From Bradyrhizobium sp. PSBB068 (lineage in GTDB: Bacteria > Pseudomonadota > Alphaproteobacteria > Rhizobiales > Xanthobacteraceae): DNA of 64,000 nt. Shown here piece by piece: positions 26,802 through 38,556 of the stretch (positions within the stretch are counted from its first letter, which is position 1; each line of letters begins with the position of its first letter). The translations under genes were made by a program, and so were the position numbers. The stretch lies in NCBI GenBank assembly GCA_016839165.1, contig CP069300.1, forward strand, positions 3,224,001 through 3,288,000, written 5' to 3'. The notes under the pieces were generated by a model. The model was not told the DNA's origin, did no database searches, and saw only the letters and a list, made by a program, of their open reading frames with translations.

Positions 26802-27482
26802 TCAATTGCGCGCGGCGATGATCGCCAGCGCGTCGGCACCCTTGACCGGTTGCGTGGCGTCGAGCTTGAGGAATTCCGCCGGCGCGCCAGCGATCGCCTT
26901 GTCGAGCAGCGCGCGATAGCGGCGGCGCGAGATCTCGACCGCGCCGAATGTTTTGAGATGCTCGGTGACATATTGGGTGTCGAGCAGTTCGAACCCGCCG
27001 GCGATCAATCGGGCCACCAGATGCACCAGCGCGACCTTCGATGCGTCGCGCACGGTGTGAAACATGCTCTCGCCGAAGAAGGCGCGGCCGAGGCTGACGC
27101 CATAGAGCCCGCCGACCAGATTGTCGTCCTGCCAGACCTCGACGCTGTGGCAATGGCCTGACGTGAACAGCCCGAGATAGAGATCCCGGATGCGCTTGTT
27201 GATCCAGGTGTCGTCGCGGCCGGGCTGCGGCGCCGCGCAGCCGGCGATCACCGCCTTGAACGCGGTATCGACGGTGACGGTGAAGGCATCGGAGCGCACC
27301 GTGCGCGCCAGGCGGGAGGCGACGCGAAAGCCGTCGAACGGAATCACGCCGCGCAGTTCCGGCTCGACCCAGAACAGGGTCGGATCGTCGGCGCTCTCCG
27401 CCATCGGGAAGATTCCGCAGGCATAGGCGCGCAGCAGCACCTCGGGCGTGATTTCGGAGGAGGCGGAGTCGCGTGACGTCAT
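26802..27482 (-). CDS. aat: Leucyl/phenylalanyl-tRNA--protein transferase
   Basis: A 226-aa N-end-rule enzyme that adds Leu or Phe from aminoacyl-tRNA to proteins with N-terminal Arg or Lys, marking them for ClpS/ClpAP. The sequence has the family start [11 protein letters not shown], then [21 protein letters not shown], the [17 protein letters not shown] core and [11 protein letters not shown]. The start MTSRDS at 27482 gives the usual length; the frame continues to 27785, but that part does not resemble the family. It is divergent from the DASS transporter. Confidence 0.95.
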   Translation of the reverse strand: MTSRDSASSEITPEVLLRAYACGIFPMAESADDPTLFWVEPELRGVIPFDGFRVASRLARTVRSDAFTVTVDTAFKAVIAGCAAPQPGRDDTWINKRIRDLYLGLFTSGHCHSVEVWQDDNLVGGLYGVSLGRAFFGESMFHTVRDASKVALVHLVARLIAGGFELLDTQYVTEHLKTFGAVEISRRRYRALLDKAIAGAPAEFLKLDATQPVKGADALAIIAARN

Positions 27483-27715
27483 GCCGCGAAGATAGCAAAG
27501 CGCGGGCGGTCTTGCGATGGGGGCTGCTACGGGGTCGCGACGTGTTGACGAAGCGCGCCGGTTCCTCCACAAGCCGCGCCATTCCGCCGCAGTTTCCCGA
27601 GACCGACTGCGCGGCCATGCTACATTGCCACGAAAAGAGGGCGCTGCCGTCCGGGACATAGCGGGGACTTGGCGGCTTGCGCGCCGACAATCGACACGGG
27701 TGAGGGGGACGCTGC

Positions 27716-29161
27716 ATGAAATCGTCATGGCGGACGTTTGCGCCATTGCTGGTCTGGCTGGTGATCTATCTGGTCCCGGTGCCATCAGGGCTGAACGCCA
27801 ATCAGTGGCACTATTTCGCGGTGTTCGCCGCCGTCATCACCGGGCTGATCCTCGAATCGATGCCGGTCGGCGCGGTGGGCCTGATCGGCCTGACCGTTGC
27901 CGGCGTCGGCGGCTATGTCGAGCCCGATCCGAACAAGTCGCTGCGCTGGATGCTGAGCGGCTTTTCCGAGAGCACGGTGTGGCTGATCGTCGGCGCCTTC
28001 GTGTTCTCGATCGGCTACCGCAAGAGCGGGCTCGGCCGACGGCTGGCGCTGCTCTTGGTGCGCGGGCTCGGCCGCCGCACCATCGGGCTCGGCTATGCGG
28101 TGGCGTTCTCCGATCTGGTGCTGGCGCCGGCAACGCCGTCCAACACCGCGCGCTCGGGCGGCACGATCTATCCGATCGTCAGCAACATCCCGCGCATCTA
28201 CGGCTCCGAGCCGGGTCCGACCGCGGGCAAGATCGGCACCTTCGTGATGTGGACCGCGTTCGCGACCACGGCCGTGACCAGCTCGCTGTTTTTGACCGCG
28301 CTGGCGCCGAATGCCGCCGCGCTCTCGATCGCCAAGAAGCTCGTCAACATCGAGGTCGGCTGGTCGCAATGGTTCATCGGCTTCGCGCCGCTCGGCATCC
28401 TGTTGCTGCTGCTGGTGCCGCTGCTCAGCTACGTGGTCTGCCGGCCCGAGATCAAAGAGAGCCCGGAGATCGTGACCTGGAGCGAGGGCGAGCTCGCCAA
28501 GATGGGGCCGCCGTCGCGGCACGAATGGATCATGGCGGTGCTGGTGGTGCTCGCGATGTTCCTGTGGATCTGCGGCTCCAATCCCAATATAAGCGTGCCG
28601 CTGCTCGGTTCGAATTTCATCAACGCGACCACGGTGGTGTTCGTCGTGATTTCGCTGATGCTGCTGTCAGGCGTGATCGCGTTCGAGGACATCGTCGCGG
28701 AGAAGGGCGCCTGGGAGGTATTTTTCTATTTCACCTCGCTGCTCACGCTGTCGTCGGGGCTGAACGAGATCGGCTTCATCAAATGGGTCGCCGAAGGCTA
28801 TGCCAAGCCGCTCGCCGGCACCTCGCCGCTGGTCGGCATGATCCTGCTCGTCACGTTCTTCTTCTGGATCCACTATTTCTTCTCGAGCATCACCTCGCAT
28901 GCCGCAGCCGTGCTGCCGGTGGTGCTGGCGGTCGGCTCCAGCATTCCCGGCCTGTCGGTGCAGACCCTGACGCTGCTGTGCGTCTATTCGCTCGGGCTGA
29001 TGGGCGTGATCTCGCCCTATGCCACGGGACCGGCGCCGATGTATTACGGCAGCGGCTATATCGGCAAAGGCGACTTCTGGAAGTTCGGGCTGATCTTCGG
29101 CCTGATCTACTTTGCCGGATTGTTGCTGATCGTGTTGCCCTGGTTACAATCGATCGGGTAA
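27716..29161 (+). CDS. DASS/SLC13-family divalent anion:sodium (di- or tricarboxylate) transporter
   Basis: A 481-aa protein with about 12 membrane segments of the DASS family (CitT/TtdT/SodiT-like). Marks are [19 protein letters not shown] (first substrate loop with an SNT motif), EIGFIKW, and [13 protein letters not shown] followed by [17 protein letters not shown] in the second repeat. Likely substrates are C4-dicarboxylates, tartrate or citrate. The ATG at 27716 has GAGGGGG seven bases upstream. It is a single-gene unit. Confidence 0.9.
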   Translation: MKSSWRTFAPLLVWLVIYLVPVPSGLNANQWHYFAVFAAVITGLILESMPVGAVGLIGLTVAGVGGYVEPDPNKSLRWMLSGFSESTVWLIVGAFVFSIGYRKSGLGRRLALLLVRGLGRRTIGLGYAVAFSDLVLAPATPSNTARSGGTIYPIVSNIPRIYGSEPGPTAGKIGTFVMWTAFATTAVTSSLFLTALAPNAAALSIAKKLVNIEVGWSQWFIGFAPLGILLLLLVPLLSYVVCRPEIKESPEIVTWSEGELAKMGPPSRHEWIMAVLVVLAMFLWICGSNPNISVPLLGSNFINATTVVFVVISLMLLSGVIAFEDIVAEKGAWEVFFYFTSLLTLSSGLNEIGFIKWVAEGYAKPLAGTSPLVGMILLVTFFFWIHYFFSSITSHAAAVLPVVLAVGSSIPGLSVQTLTLLCVYSLGLMGVISPYATGPAPMYYGSGYIGKGDFWKFGLIFGLIYFAGLLLIVLPWLQSIG

Positions 29162-29341
29162 AATAGCCACAATCCAGCGTGAAACAGCGCTCGACCGGGA
29201 AGGAGGGGCCATCCTTTCCGATTCTTAACGCGCTTTGTCAGAGGGAAGCGTTCAAAATGCTTCCTCGAATGTGGCGCGCGCGGATTTCAGGGGACACATA
29301 GAGCCGCGCGAGCTCGTTCGTGTTTCTTCGTGGGCAAGTTT

Positions 29342-30682
29342 ATGGACCAGCATATCAAAGACCCGTCGATCGTCGCCCCTGGACCTGTCAGGCGAGCGTC
29401 GCGTTGGCCGGGGTTTCTGACCGGATGTTTGGTGCTGGCGGTGCTTGCCGGCATCGTCTGGTGGACGCGGCAGCAGGCGGCTCCGCCTCAGGCCGGTGGC
29501 GGGCGCAATGCCGGGCCAATGTCGATCGTGCCGGAGACCATCGGCAAGGGCGATATCGGCGTCAGCCTCAACGCCCTCGGGACCGTGACATCCCTCGCCA
29601 CCGTGACGATCAGGAGCCAGATCAGCGGCTACCTGATGAAGATCAGTTTCAAGGAGGGCGACGAGGTCAAGAAGGGCGACCCGATCGCCGAGATCGATTC
29701 GCGGACCTATGAGGCGACGCTGGCGCAGGCCAAGGGCACGCTTGCGCGCGACGAAGCGCAGCTGAAGGGCGCCCAGGTCGATCTTACCCGCTACCAGAAC
29801 CTCGCCACCCAGAACGCCGTGCCGCATCAGACGCTCGATACCCAGGTCGCGCTGGTCGCGCAGTATCAGGGCACGGTGGAGGCCGACCGCGCCGCGGTGA
29901 AGTCGGCCGAGGTGAATCTCGCGTATTGTCATATCGTGTCGCCGATCAACGGGCGGGTCGGGCTGCGCCAGGTCGACCTCGGCAACTATGTGACGCCGGG
30001 CGACACCAACGGCCTCGTCGTGATCACGCAGCTCGAGCCGATCAGTGTGCTGTTCACGCTGCCGGAGGACAATCTGCAGGCCGTCAAGAAGCGACTGAAG
30101 GAGGGCGCCGTGATGCCGACGGCGGCCTATGATCGCAGCGGCGCCAACAAGCTCGCCGACGGATCGCTGCAGACCTTCGACAGCCAGATCGACCCGACCA
30201 CCGGCACGATCAAGCTGCGCGCCCAGTTCGAGAACGAGGGGCGCACGCTGTACCCGAACCAGTTCGTCAACATCCGCCTGCTGCTCGACACCCACAAGGA
30301 TGCCACGACGATGTCGACCGCCGGCATCCAGCGCGGCGTTCCCGGCACCTTCGTCTATCTCGTCAACGCCGACAGCACCGTCTCGGTGCGCCCCGTCAAG
30401 CTCGGCGTCACCGACGGCGACCGTGTCGAGGTGCTGTCGGGCCTCGTGCCCGGCGATCGCATCGTGATCGACGGCGCCGACAAGCTGCGCGAGGGCGCCA
30501 AGGTCGTCGTGCGCTCCGCCACTGACGCCGCAAACCCGGCCGGTACGGCCAAGGGGACGGCGAGTGGCGCGGCCAATGGAGCCGCCAAGGGAGATAGCAA
30601 GGGAGATAGCAAGGCCGGCGCCGATCCCGACAAGGCGGGAGGCGGCCAGCACAAGCGGTCCGAGGACGGGCAGACCAAATGA
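29342..30682 (+). CDS. RND efflux periplasmic adaptor (MdtA-like membrane fusion protein)
   Basis: About 446 aa. It has an N-terminal membrane anchor ([17 protein letters not shown]), a lipoyl/hairpin domain ([31 protein letters not shown]), beta-barrel and membrane-proximal domains ([31 protein letters not shown]), and a low-complexity Ala/Gly/Lys tail with a tandem KGDSKGDSK repeat. The start is uncertain: a GTG at 29330 is in frame four codons upstream, and neither has a clear ribosome-binding site. It is the first gene of an operon whose stop/start overlap with the first RND pump is 4 nt (ATGA). Confidence 0.92.
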   Translation: MDQHIKDPSIVAPGPVRRASRWPGFLTGCLVLAVLAGIVWWTRQQAAPPQAGGGRNAGPMSIVPETIGKGDIGVSLNALGTVTSLATVTIRSQISGYLMKISFKEGDEVKKGDPIAEIDSRTYEATLAQAKGTLARDEAQLKGAQVDLTRYQNLATQNAVPHQTLDTQVALVAQYQGTVEADRAAVKSAEVNLAYCHIVSPINGRVGLRQVDLGNYVTPGDTNGLVVITQLEPISVLFTLPEDNLQAVKKRLKEGAVMPTAAYDRSGANKLADGSLQTFDSQIDPTTGTIKLRAQFENEGRTLYPNQFVNIRLLLDTHKDATTMSTAGIQRGVPGTFVYLVNADSTVSVRPVKLGVTDGDRVEVLSGLVPGDRIVIDGADKLREGAKVVVRSATDAANPAGTAKGTASGAANGAAKGDSKGDSKAGADPDKAGGGQHKRSEDGQTK

Positions 30683-33600
30683 ACCCGTCGCGGCCATTCA
30701 TCCTGCGGCCGGTGGCGACGACCCTGATGATGATCGCCATCATGCTGTCGGGCATGCTGGCGTTCAGATTCCTGCCGGTCGCGGCACTGCCGGAGGTCGA
30801 CTATCCGACCATCCAGGTGCAGACCTTCTATCCCGGCGCCAGCCCCGACGTGATGACGTCGTCGGTGACGGCGCCGCTCGAGGTGCAGTTCGGCCAGATG
30901 CCGAATCTGAATCAGATGAGTTCGGTGAGTTCGGCCGGCTCGTCGGTCATCACGCTGCAATTCGGCCTGTCGATTTCGCTCGACGTCGCCGAGCAGGAGG
31001 TGCAGGCCGCGATCAATGCCGCGGGCAATCTCTTGCCGTCGGACCTGCCGGCACCGCCGATCTACGCCAAGGTCAATCCGGCTGACGCGCCGATCCTCAC
31101 CCTCGGCCTGACCTCGAAGACGATGCCGCTGACGCAGGTGCAGGATTTCGTCGACACAAGGCTGGCTCAGAAGATCTCGCAGCTGCCCGGCGTCGGCCTC
31201 GTCAGCATCAGCGGCGGCCAGCGGCCCGCGGTACGCATCCAGGCCGACATCCGCAAGCTCGCGGCCTATGGCCTCAACATCGACGACCTCCGCACCACGC
31301 TGGGCAACGCCAACGTCAACACGCCGAAGGGCAATTTCGACGGCGCGATGCGCGCATACACCATCAATGCCAACGACCAGATCCGCAATGCCAGCGACTA
31401 CCGCTCGCTGATCGTCGCCTACAAAAACGGTTCGCCGGTCCGCCTCAGCGACGTCGGCAACGTCGTCGACGGCGCGCAGAACGACAAGCTCGGCGCCTGG
31501 ATGAACGAGACGCCGGCAATCATCCTCAATATCCAGCGCCAGCCCGGCGCCAACGTGATCTCGGTGGTGCAGGGCATCAAGGACCTGCTGCCGCAATTGC
31601 AGGCCACGCTGCCGGCGGCGATCGACCTGAACATCCTGACCGACCGGACCGTCACGATCCGCGCCTCGGTCCGCGACGTCGAATACGAGCTGTCGCTCGC
31701 GGTAATCCTGGTCGTGCTTGTCATCTTCGTGTTCCTGCGCTCGACCCGCGCCACGCTGATCCCGAGCCTGTCGGTGCCGCTGTCGCTGGTCGGCACGCTT
31801 GGGGCGATGTATCTGTTCGGCTTCAGCCTGAACAATTTGTCGCTGATGGCGCTGACCATCGCCACCGGCTTCGTGGTCGACGACGCCATCGTCGTGATCG
31901 AAAACATCTCGCGATACATCGAAGAGGGCGAGTCTCCACTCGAGGCGGCGCTCCGCGGCTCCGAGCAGATCGGCTTCACCATCATCTCGCTGACGGTGTC
32001 GCTGATCGCGGTGCTGATCCCGCTGCTGTTCATGGGCGACGTCGTCGGCCGCCTGTTCCGCGAATTCGCCATCACGCTGTCGGTCACGATCCTGATCTCC
32101 GCCGTGGTGTCGCTGACGCTGGTCCCGATGGCCTGCGCCAAGCTGCTGAAGCCGGAGGCCATGTCGCGCGAAAACACCTTCCAGCGGCTCAGCCGGGAAG
32201 GTTTTGACCATGTCATCGCGATCTACGCGCGGATGCTCAACTGGGTGCTCGATCGCCAGACCTTCGTGCTGCTGATCGCGCTCGCCACCTTCGGCCTGAC
32301 GGCGCTGCTCTACGTCGTCATCCCCAAGGGCTTCTTTCCGGTGCAGGACACCGGCGTGATCCAGGCGATCTCCGAGGCGCCGCAATCGGTGTCCTATGCG
32401 GCGATGGCCGAGCGGCAGCAACGGCTCGCCAGCGCGATCCTCAGGGATCCCGATGTCGAGAGCCTGTCGTCGTTCATCGGCGTCGACGGCACCAACACCA
32501 CGCTGAACAGCGGCCGCATCCTGATCAATCTGAAGCCGCATGAGCAGCGCAAGGCCGGCGTTGCGACGGTGATGGACCGGATCAAGGCCAGCACGGCTGA
32601 TCTGACCGGCATCACGCTCTACATGCAGCCGGTGCAGGACCTCACGATCGAAGGCACGGTGAGCCGGACGCAATACCAGTTCATCCTGCAGGACGCCGAT
32701 CCGAACGAACTCGCGGAATGGACGCCGAAGCTGGTCGACAAGCTCCGCGAATTGCCCGAGCTCAGCGACGTCACCAGCGATATCTCTGCCCAAGGGCTGT
32801 CGGTGTTCGTCGACATCGACCGCGACCAAGCCGCGCGGTTCGGCATCACGCCGGCAACGATCGACAATGCGCTTTACGATTCCTACGGCCAGCGCATCGT
32901 CTCCACGGTCTTCACCAATTCCAACCAGTACCGCGTCATCCTCGAAGCCGATCCGTCGTTGCGGAACTCGCTGGATTCGCTGTCATCGATCTATCTGCCG
33001 TCATCGGTTGGCTCGACGCCGGTGCCGCTGTCGGTGATGGCCAAGATGCGGGTGGAGACCGCGCCGCTGCAGGTCTCGCATCTCGGCCAGTTCCCGTCGG
33101 CGACCGTGTCGTTCAACCTTGCCCCTGGCGCCTCGCTCGGCGGCGCAGTGACCGCGATCAAGCAGGCCCAGGCCGACATCAACCAGCCGCTCGGCATGGT
33201 CACGAGCTTCCAGGGTGCGGCGCTGGCGTTCCAGTCCTCGCTCTCCAACCAGCTGTTCCTGATCCTGGCCGCGATCATCACGGTCTATATCGTGCTCGGC
33301 GTGCTATATGAGAGCTTCATCCATCCGCTCACCATCCTCTCGACGCTGCCCTCGGCCGGCATCGGCGCGCTGCTGGCGCTGATGATGGCCGGGCAGGATC
33401 TCACCATCATCGCGATCATCGGCATCATCCTCCTGATCGGCATCGTGAAGAAGAACGCGATCATGATGATCGACTTCGCGCTCGATGCCGAGCGCAACGC
33501 GGGCAAGCCGCCGCGCGAGGCGATCTACCAGGCCTGCCTGCTCCGGTTCCGGCCGATCATCATGACGACGATGGCGGCTGTGCTCGGCGCGCTGCCGCTG

Positions 33601-33786
33601 ATGATCGGCAGCGGCGCTGGCTCGGAGCTGCGGCATCCGCTCGGCATCTCGATCGTCGGCGGCCTCTTGGTGAGCCAGCTGCTGACGCTGTTCACGACGC
33701 CGGTAATCTATCTGTGGTTCGATCGCCTGGCGCTGCGGTTTGCCGGGCGGGCAGACGAGGTCGGCGAGGCGAGCGGGTCGCGTTGA
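30679..33786 (+). CDS. RND multidrug efflux permease (MdtB-like)
   Basis: A 1035-aa inner-membrane RND pump with the 12-helix HAE1 layout. Landmarks are [12 protein letters not shown] at the N-terminus, [14 protein letters not shown] in helix 4 (proton-relay Asp pair), FRGS-like [25 protein letters not shown] in the porter region, and [15 protein letters not shown] in helix 10. It is adjacent to a second, non-identical RND pump, an arrangement seen in MdtBC, where the two form a mixed trimer. It overlaps the adaptor gene by 4 nt. Confidence 0.94.
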   Translation: MNPSRPFILRPVATTLMMIAIMLSGMLAFRFLPVAALPEVDYPTIQVQTFYPGASPDVMTSSVTAPLEVQFGQMPNLNQMSSVSSAGSSVITLQFGLSISLDVAEQEVQAAINAAGNLLPSDLPAPPIYAKVNPADAPILTLGLTSKTMPLTQVQDFVDTRLAQKISQLPGVGLVSISGGQRPAVRIQADIRKLAAYGLNIDDLRTTLGNANVNTPKGNFDGAMRAYTINANDQIRNASDYRSLIVAYKNGSPVRLSDVGNVVDGAQNDKLGAWMNETPAIILNIQRQPGANVISVVQGIKDLLPQLQATLPAAIDLNILTDRTVTIRASVRDVEYELSLAVILVVLVIFVFLRSTRATLIPSLSVPLSLVGTLGAMYLFGFSLNNLSLMALTIATGFVVDDAIVVIENISRYIEEGESPLEAALRGSEQIGFTIISLTVSLIAVLIPLLFMGDVVGRLFREFAITLSVTILISAVVSLTLVPMACAKLLKPEAMSRENTFQRLSREGFDHVIAIYARMLNWVLDRQTFVLLIALATFGLTALLYVVIPKGFFPVQDTGVIQAISEAPQSVSYAAMAERQQRLASAILRDPDVESLSSFIGVDGTNTTLNSGRILINLKPHEQRKAGVATVMDRIKASTADLTGITLYMQPVQDLTIEGTVSRTQYQFILQDADPNELAEWTPKLVDKLRELPELSDVTSDISAQGLSVFVDIDRDQAARFGITPATIDNALYDSYGQRIVSTVFTNSNQYRVILEADPSLRNSLDSLSSIYLPSSVGSTPVPLSVMAKMRVETAPLQVSHLGQFPSATVSFNLAPGASLGGAVTAIKQAQADINQPLGMVTSFQGAALAFQSSLSNQLFLILAAIITVYIVLGVLYESFIHPLTILSTLPSAGIGALLALMMAGQDLTIIAIIGIILLIGIVKKNAIMMIDFALDAERNAGKPPREAIYQACLLRFRPIIMTTMAAVLGALPLMIGSGAGSELRHPLGISIVGGLLVSQLLTLFTTPVIYLWFDRLALRFAGRADEVGEASGSR

Positions 33787-33789
33787 GTC

Positions 33790-36700
33790 ATGGGTCCGTC
33801 GACGCCATTCATCCGCCGGCCGGTCGCAACCACGCTGTTGACTTTCGGACTTGCGGCAGCCGGCATCGTCGCGTTCTTCAAGCTGCCGGTGTCGCCGCTG
33901 CCGGCGGTCGATTTCCCGACCATCTCGGTGCAAGCGACGCTGCCCGGCGCCAGTCCGGAGGACGTCGCCACCACGGTGGCAAGCCCGCTGGAGCGGCATC
34001 TCGGTCAGATCGCCGACGTCAGCGAGATGACGTCGTCGAGCTCCGTCGGGCAGGCACGGATCACGCTGCAGTTCAACCTCAACCGTGACATTGACGGCGC
34101 GGCGCGCGACGTGCAGGCCGCGATCAACGCGGCGCGGGCCGATCTGCCGACCAGCCTGCGCAGCAATCCGACCTACCGCAAGGTCAATCCGGCCGACGCG
34201 CCGATCCTGATCCTGACGCTGACGTCGGATACGCTGACCCGCGGCGATCTTTACGATGCGGCGTCCACGGTGCTGTCGCAGAAGCTGTCGCAGGTCGAGG
34301 GCATCGGCCAGGTCGTGGTGGGCGGCAGCTCGCTGCCCGCCGTCCGCGTCGATCTGATCCCGCAGGCGCTCTACAAATACGGCATCGGCCTGGAGGACGT
34401 GCGCGCGGCGCTGTCCAACGCCAACGCCCACAGCCCCAAGGGCGGCATCGACGTCGGCGACCAGCGCTACCAGGTCTACGCCAACGACCAGGCCAACAAG
34501 GCCGACGACTACCGGTCGTTGATCGTGGCCTACCGCAACGGCGCGCCGGTCCATCTCTCCGACGTCGGTGAGGTGGCCGACGGCGTCGAGAACCTGCGCA
34601 ACGCCGGGCTTGCCGATGGCAAACCGGCCGTGCTGGTCATCCTCTATCGCCAGCCCAATGCCAACATCATCTCGACCGTCGACCTCGTGAAGGCATTGAT
34701 GCCGCAGCTGCAGGCCTCGGTGTCGCCGGCGATCGATATCGGCCTTGCGGTGGACCGCTCGACCACGATCCGCACCTCGCTCAGGGATGTCGAGCGCACC
34801 CTGATCCTCGCGGTGCTGCTGGTGGTGTTCGTGGTGTTCGCGTTCCTGCGCAGCGCACGCGCCACCTTCATCCCGGTGGTCGCGGTCTCGGTGTCGCTGG
34901 TCGCCACCTTCGGTGCGATGTACCTGTTCGGTTACAGCCTCGACAATCTGTCACTGATGGCGCTGACGGTTGCGACCGGGTTCGTGGTCGACGACGCCAT
35001 CGTGGTGCTGGAGAACGTCACCCGCTACATCGAGGACGGCATGAGCCCGCTCGAGGCGGCGCTGAAGGGCGCCAACGAGGTCGGCTTCACCGTGCTGTCG
35101 ATGAGCATCTCGCTGATCGCGGTGTTCATCCCGATCCTGATGATGTCGGGCATCATCGGCCGCCTGTTCCGCGAATTCGCCGTGACCATTTCGATCTCGA
35201 TCCTGATCTCGCTCGCGGTCTCGCTGGCGACGACGCCGATGATGTGCGCCGTGCTGCTGCGGCCGGATACCGGTGGTCACGGCAGGCTCTATCAGCTCAG
35301 CGAGCGCTTCTTCGATGCGATGCTGGGCTTCTACCGGCGGACGCTGACCGGCGCGCTCGAACATCCGCTGAGCGTCGTGCTGATCTTCTTCGTCACGATC
35401 GGACTGACGGGCTATCTGTACGTCGTGATCCCGAAGGGCTTCTTTCCGCAGCAGGACACCGGGCGGCTGGTCGGCTCGATCCAGGCCGACCAGAGCGTGT
35501 CGTTCCAGCTGATGCAGCAGAAGCTCGCGCAGTTCGTCGACATCATCAAGCGCGACCCGGCGGTCGAGACCGTGGTCGGCTTCACCGGCGGCGGGCAGAC
35601 CAATTCCGGGTTCGTGTTCGTGTCGCTGCGGCCGCTCGACCAGCGCAAGCTCGGTGCCGACGGGGTGATCGCGCGGCTGCGCCGCCAGATGTCGGCGGTG
35701 CCCGGTGCGACCCTGTTCCTGCAAGCGGTGCAGGATATCCGTGTCGGCGGCCGGCAGTCCAACGCGCAGTATCAGTACACGTTGCAGGGCTCGACGCTGG
35801 AGGAGCTCAATGACTGGACGCCGAAGATCGCGGCGGCCATGCAGCGCGATCCGAACCTTGCCGACGTCAACAGCGACCAGCAGAACAAGGGCCTCGAGTC
35901 CGACCTCGTGATCGACCGCGACGCCGCAGCGCGGCTCGGCATCACGGTCAGCCAGATCGACAACACCCTCTACGACGCCTTCGGCCAGCGCCAGGTGTCG
36001 ACGATCTATGTCGCGCGCAACCAGTACCACGTCGTCATGGAGGTGGCGCCGCGCTACTGGCAGAATCCGGAAACGCTGAAGGACGTCTATATCAGCACCT
36101 CGGGCGCATCGGTCGGCGGATCGCAATCGACCAACGCAGTGGCCGGCACCGTCGTGGCGCCGGGAAACTCGGGCGCGGCCAGTTCGGCCAACGCGCAGGC
36201 CGCGCGCAACCAGGCCACCAACTCGATCGGCTCGACCGGGAAGGGCGCGGCCTCGACCGGATCGGCGGTCTCGACCAGCAGCGAGACCATGATCCCGCTG
36301 TCGGCGGTCGCTGCCTTCAAGCAGGGCGCCACGCCGCTGGCAGTCAATCACCAGGGCCTGCTGGTCGCCAACACCATCTCGTTCAACCTGCCGCCGAACG
36401 TCTCGCTGAGCACCGCGGTCGCCAGCATCGAGGCGACGATGAACCGGATCGGCGTCCCGGCCACGATCCGGGGTACGTTCCAGGGCTCCGCCAAGGCGTT
36501 CCAGGATTCTCTCAACAACCAGCCGTTCCTGATCCTGGCCGCGATCATCACGATCTACATCGTGCTCGGCGTGCTCTATGAGAGTTACGTCCATCCGCTG
36601 ACCATCTTGTCCACATTGCCCTCGGCAGGTGTGGGCGCCTTGCTTGCGCTGATGGCATTCAAGACCGAGTTCAGTATCATGGCGCTGATCGGCGTCATCC

Positions 36701-37071
36701 TGCTGATCGGCATTGTGAAGAAGAACGCCATCATGATGATCGACTTTGCGCTAGAGGCGGAACGCGGACGCGGGCTGGAGCCGCTCGAGGCGATCAGGGA
36801 GGCCAGCCTGTTGCGCTTCCGCCCGATCATGATGACGACGATGGCCGCGCTGCTCGGTGCCGTGCCGCTGGCGATCGGCATGGGTGACGGCGGCGAGCTG
36901 CGGCAGCCACTCGGTATCGCCATCGTCGGCGGCCTGATCCTGAGCCAGGTTCTGACGCTCTACACGACGCCGGTCATCTATCTCTATCTCGACCGGTTCC
37001 GCCTGTGGGTTCAGCGCGTCCGCCAGGGTGCCGCATTGCGGCCGGGCTCCTCACTTCAACCGGGCGAGTAA
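33790..37071 (+). CDS. RND multidrug efflux permease (MdtC-like) with Ser/Ala-rich insert
   Basis: A 1093-aa second RND pump, starting 3 nt after the first pump's stop. It has the same landmarks ([53 protein letters not shown]). It differs from its neighbour by a low-complexity segment of about 65 residues at about 768-833, rich in Ser, Ala, Asn, Thr and Gly, inserted before the region equivalent to [13 protein letters not shown] in the first pump. The insert lies in the second periplasmic porter/docking part. Together with the neighbour it probably forms an MdtBC-like heteromer. Confidence 0.93.
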   Translation: MGPSTPFIRRPVATTLLTFGLAAAGIVAFFKLPVSPLPAVDFPTISVQATLPGASPEDVATTVASPLERHLGQIADVSEMTSSSSVGQARITLQFNLNRDIDGAARDVQAAINAARADLPTSLRSNPTYRKVNPADAPILILTLTSDTLTRGDLYDAASTVLSQKLSQVEGIGQVVVGGSSLPAVRVDLIPQALYKYGIGLEDVRAALSNANAHSPKGGIDVGDQRYQVYANDQANKADDYRSLIVAYRNGAPVHLSDVGEVADGVENLRNAGLADGKPAVLVILYRQPNANIISTVDLVKALMPQLQASVSPAIDIGLAVDRSTTIRTSLRDVERTLILAVLLVVFVVFAFLRSARATFIPVVAVSVSLVATFGAMYLFGYSLDNLSLMALTVATGFVVDDAIVVLENVTRYIEDGMSPLEAALKGANEVGFTVLSMSISLIAVFIPILMMSGIIGRLFREFAVTISISILISLAVSLATTPMMCAVLLRPDTGGHGRLYQLSERFFDAMLGFYRRTLTGALEHPLSVVLIFFVTIGLTGYLYVVIPKGFFPQQDTGRLVGSIQADQSVSFQLMQQKLAQFVDIIKRDPAVETVVGFTGGGQTNSGFVFVSLRPLDQRKLGADGVIARLRRQMSAVPGATLFLQAVQDIRVGGRQSNAQYQYTLQGSTLEELNDWTPKIAAAMQRDPNLADVNSDQQNKGLESDLVIDRDAAARLGITVSQIDNTLYDAFGQRQVSTIYVARNQYHVVMEVAPRYWQNPETLKDVYISTSGASVGGSQSTNAVAGTVVAPGNSGAASSANAQAARNQATNSIGSTGKGAASTGSAVSTSSETMIPLSAVAAFKQGATPLAVNHQGLLVANTISFNLPPNVSLSTAVASIEATMNRIGVPATIRGTFQGSAKAFQDSLNNQPFLILAAIITIYIVLGVLYESYVHPLTILSTLPSAGVGALLALMAFKTEFSIMALIGVILLIGIVKKNAIMMIDFALEAERGRGLEPLEAIREASLLRFRPIMMTTMAALLGAVPLAIGMGDGGELRQPLGIAIVGGLILSQVLTLYTTPVIYLYLDRFRLWVQRVRQGAALRPGSSLQPGE

Positions 37072-38556
37072 ATGCCGACAGGTACAGCGTTGCATAGTCT
37101 TCAAACATTGCGGAAGCCGGTCCGGTTTTTGCGGGGGGCGGCGTTCGGCGGCCTCAGTCTCGGTCTGGGCCTTGCTCTGTCCGGGTGCATCCCCGGGGTG
37201 GAGAAGCCCGAACTCAGCCTCGAAGTGCCGGCGAGCTATCGCGCGGCCGCCAAGGGCGATGCCGACGCCGCCGTTCCGGCGCTCGCCTGGTGGCGCGGCT
37301 TCCGCTCGGCGGAGCTGACCGGGCTGATGGAATCCGCGCAGCAATACAATCTCGATATCGCGGTGGCGATCGCCCAGATCGTGCAGGCCGACGCCCAGGC
37401 CGGTGTGTCCGGTGCCGCGCTGCTGCCGTCGATCTCGGGATCGGCGAATGCCGAGCGCCAGCGGGTGGCCACGGGATCGACTACATCGCTCGGCGGGGGC
37501 AGCACCTTCTCCCAGTACAGCCTCGGACTGAGCGCGAGCTACATCGTCGATTTCTGGGGCAAGAACCGCGCGACGCTGTCGGCGTCGGAGGAGAGCGCAA
37601 CCAGCGCCCGCTACAATCGCGAGGTCGTCGCGCTGACCACCATGGCGACGGTGGCCAATACCTATTTCCAGGTGCTGGCGGCACAGGACCAGATCAATGT
37701 TACCCGCCGCAATCTGGCAGCAGCCGAACGAATTCTTGCGCTGATCAAGTCGCAATTCGCCGGCGGCACCGCCTCGCAGCTCGACTTGTCGCAGCAGGAG
37801 GCGCTGGTCGCCACGCAGCGCGCGGCGATCCCGCCGCTCGAGGTGACGGTCGGGCAGAACATCGCCGCGCTCGCCGTGCTGGTGGCGCGCGCACCGGCCG
37901 ATTTCAAGGTGCGCGGCGGCAGCACCACGCAGATCGCCATACCGCGGGTGACGCCCGGGCTGCCGTCGGAATTGCTTTACCAGCGGCCTGACATCCGTCA
38001 GGCCGAGGCGCAGCTCGCATCCTCCAACTTCAGTGTCGACGCGGCGCGCGCGGCGTTCTTCCCGCAGATCCAGCTGACCGGCACCACCGGCTTCCAGAGT
38101 GCGGCGCTGGCCTCGCTGTTCGCACCCGGCGCCTGGTACTACACGCTGGCCGCCGGGCTGACCCAGCCGCTGTTCGACGGCTTCCTGCTGGAGAGCCAGT
38201 TCAAGCTCGCCAAGGGGCAGCAACTGCAATACCTGCAGGCCTATCGCAAGGCGGTGCTGTCGGCTTTCGCCGATGTCGAGAAGGCGCTGATCGCGCTGCA
38301 GAAGTACACGTTGCAGGAGCGCCTGCAGTCCGACGTCGTCGCCGCCTCGCGCAAGGCGTTCGAGGTCGCCGAGACGCAATTGCGCGGCGGCACGGTCAAC
38401 CTCATCACGGTGCTGCAGGCGCAGCAGACGCTGTTCACGGCCGAGAACAATCTGGTCACGGTCAGGCTCAACAAGCTGCTGGCGGCGAGCAGCTTGTTCC
38501 AGGCGCTCGGCGGCGGCTGGACGCCCGCCGGCACACTCGCGGCGGCAGTGCCATGA
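37072..38556 (+). CDS. Outer-membrane efflux lipoprotein (NodT/OprM-type TolC family)
   Basis: A 494-aa protein beginning directly after the second pump's stop. The N-terminus has a signal peptide ending in a lipobox (LALSGC), so it is a lipid-anchored outer-membrane channel. Two OEP repeats are visible, with RRNLAAAERILALIKSQF in the first and FQVLAAQDQ/LQRLQSD-like coiled stretches. The typical LYQRPDIRQAEAQLAS between repeats and TQPLFDGFLLESQ in the second are also present. It completes the tripartite RND system and overlaps the next small gene by 4 nt. Confidence 0.93.
   Translation: MPTGTALHSLQTLRKPVRFLRGAAFGGLSLGLGLALSGCIPGVEKPELSLEVPASYRAAAKGDADAAVPALAWWRGFRSAELTGLMESAQQYNLDIAVAIAQIVQADAQAGVSGAALLPSISGSANAERQRVATGSTTSLGGGSTFSQYSLGLSASYIVDFWGKNRATLSASEESATSARYNREVVALTTMATVANTYFQVLAAQDQINVTRRNLAAAERILALIKSQFAGGTASQLDLSQQEALVATQRAAIPPLEVTVGQNIAALAVLVARAPADFKVRGGSTTQIAIPRVTPGLPSELLYQRPDIRQAEAQLASSNFSVDAARAAFFPQIQLTGTTGFQSAALASLFAPGAWYYTLAAGLTQPLFDGFLLESQFKLAKGQQLQYLQAYRKAVLSAFADVEKALIALQKYTLQERLQSDVVAASRKAFEVAETQLRGGTVNLITVLQAQQTLFTAENNLVTVRLNKLLAASSLFQALGGGWTPAGTLAAAVP

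Noticed and set aside
30355..32829. An 824-codon minus-strand frame rich in Arg, Asp and His
   Set aside because: It is antisense to the adaptor and first RND pump and has no recognisable domain.
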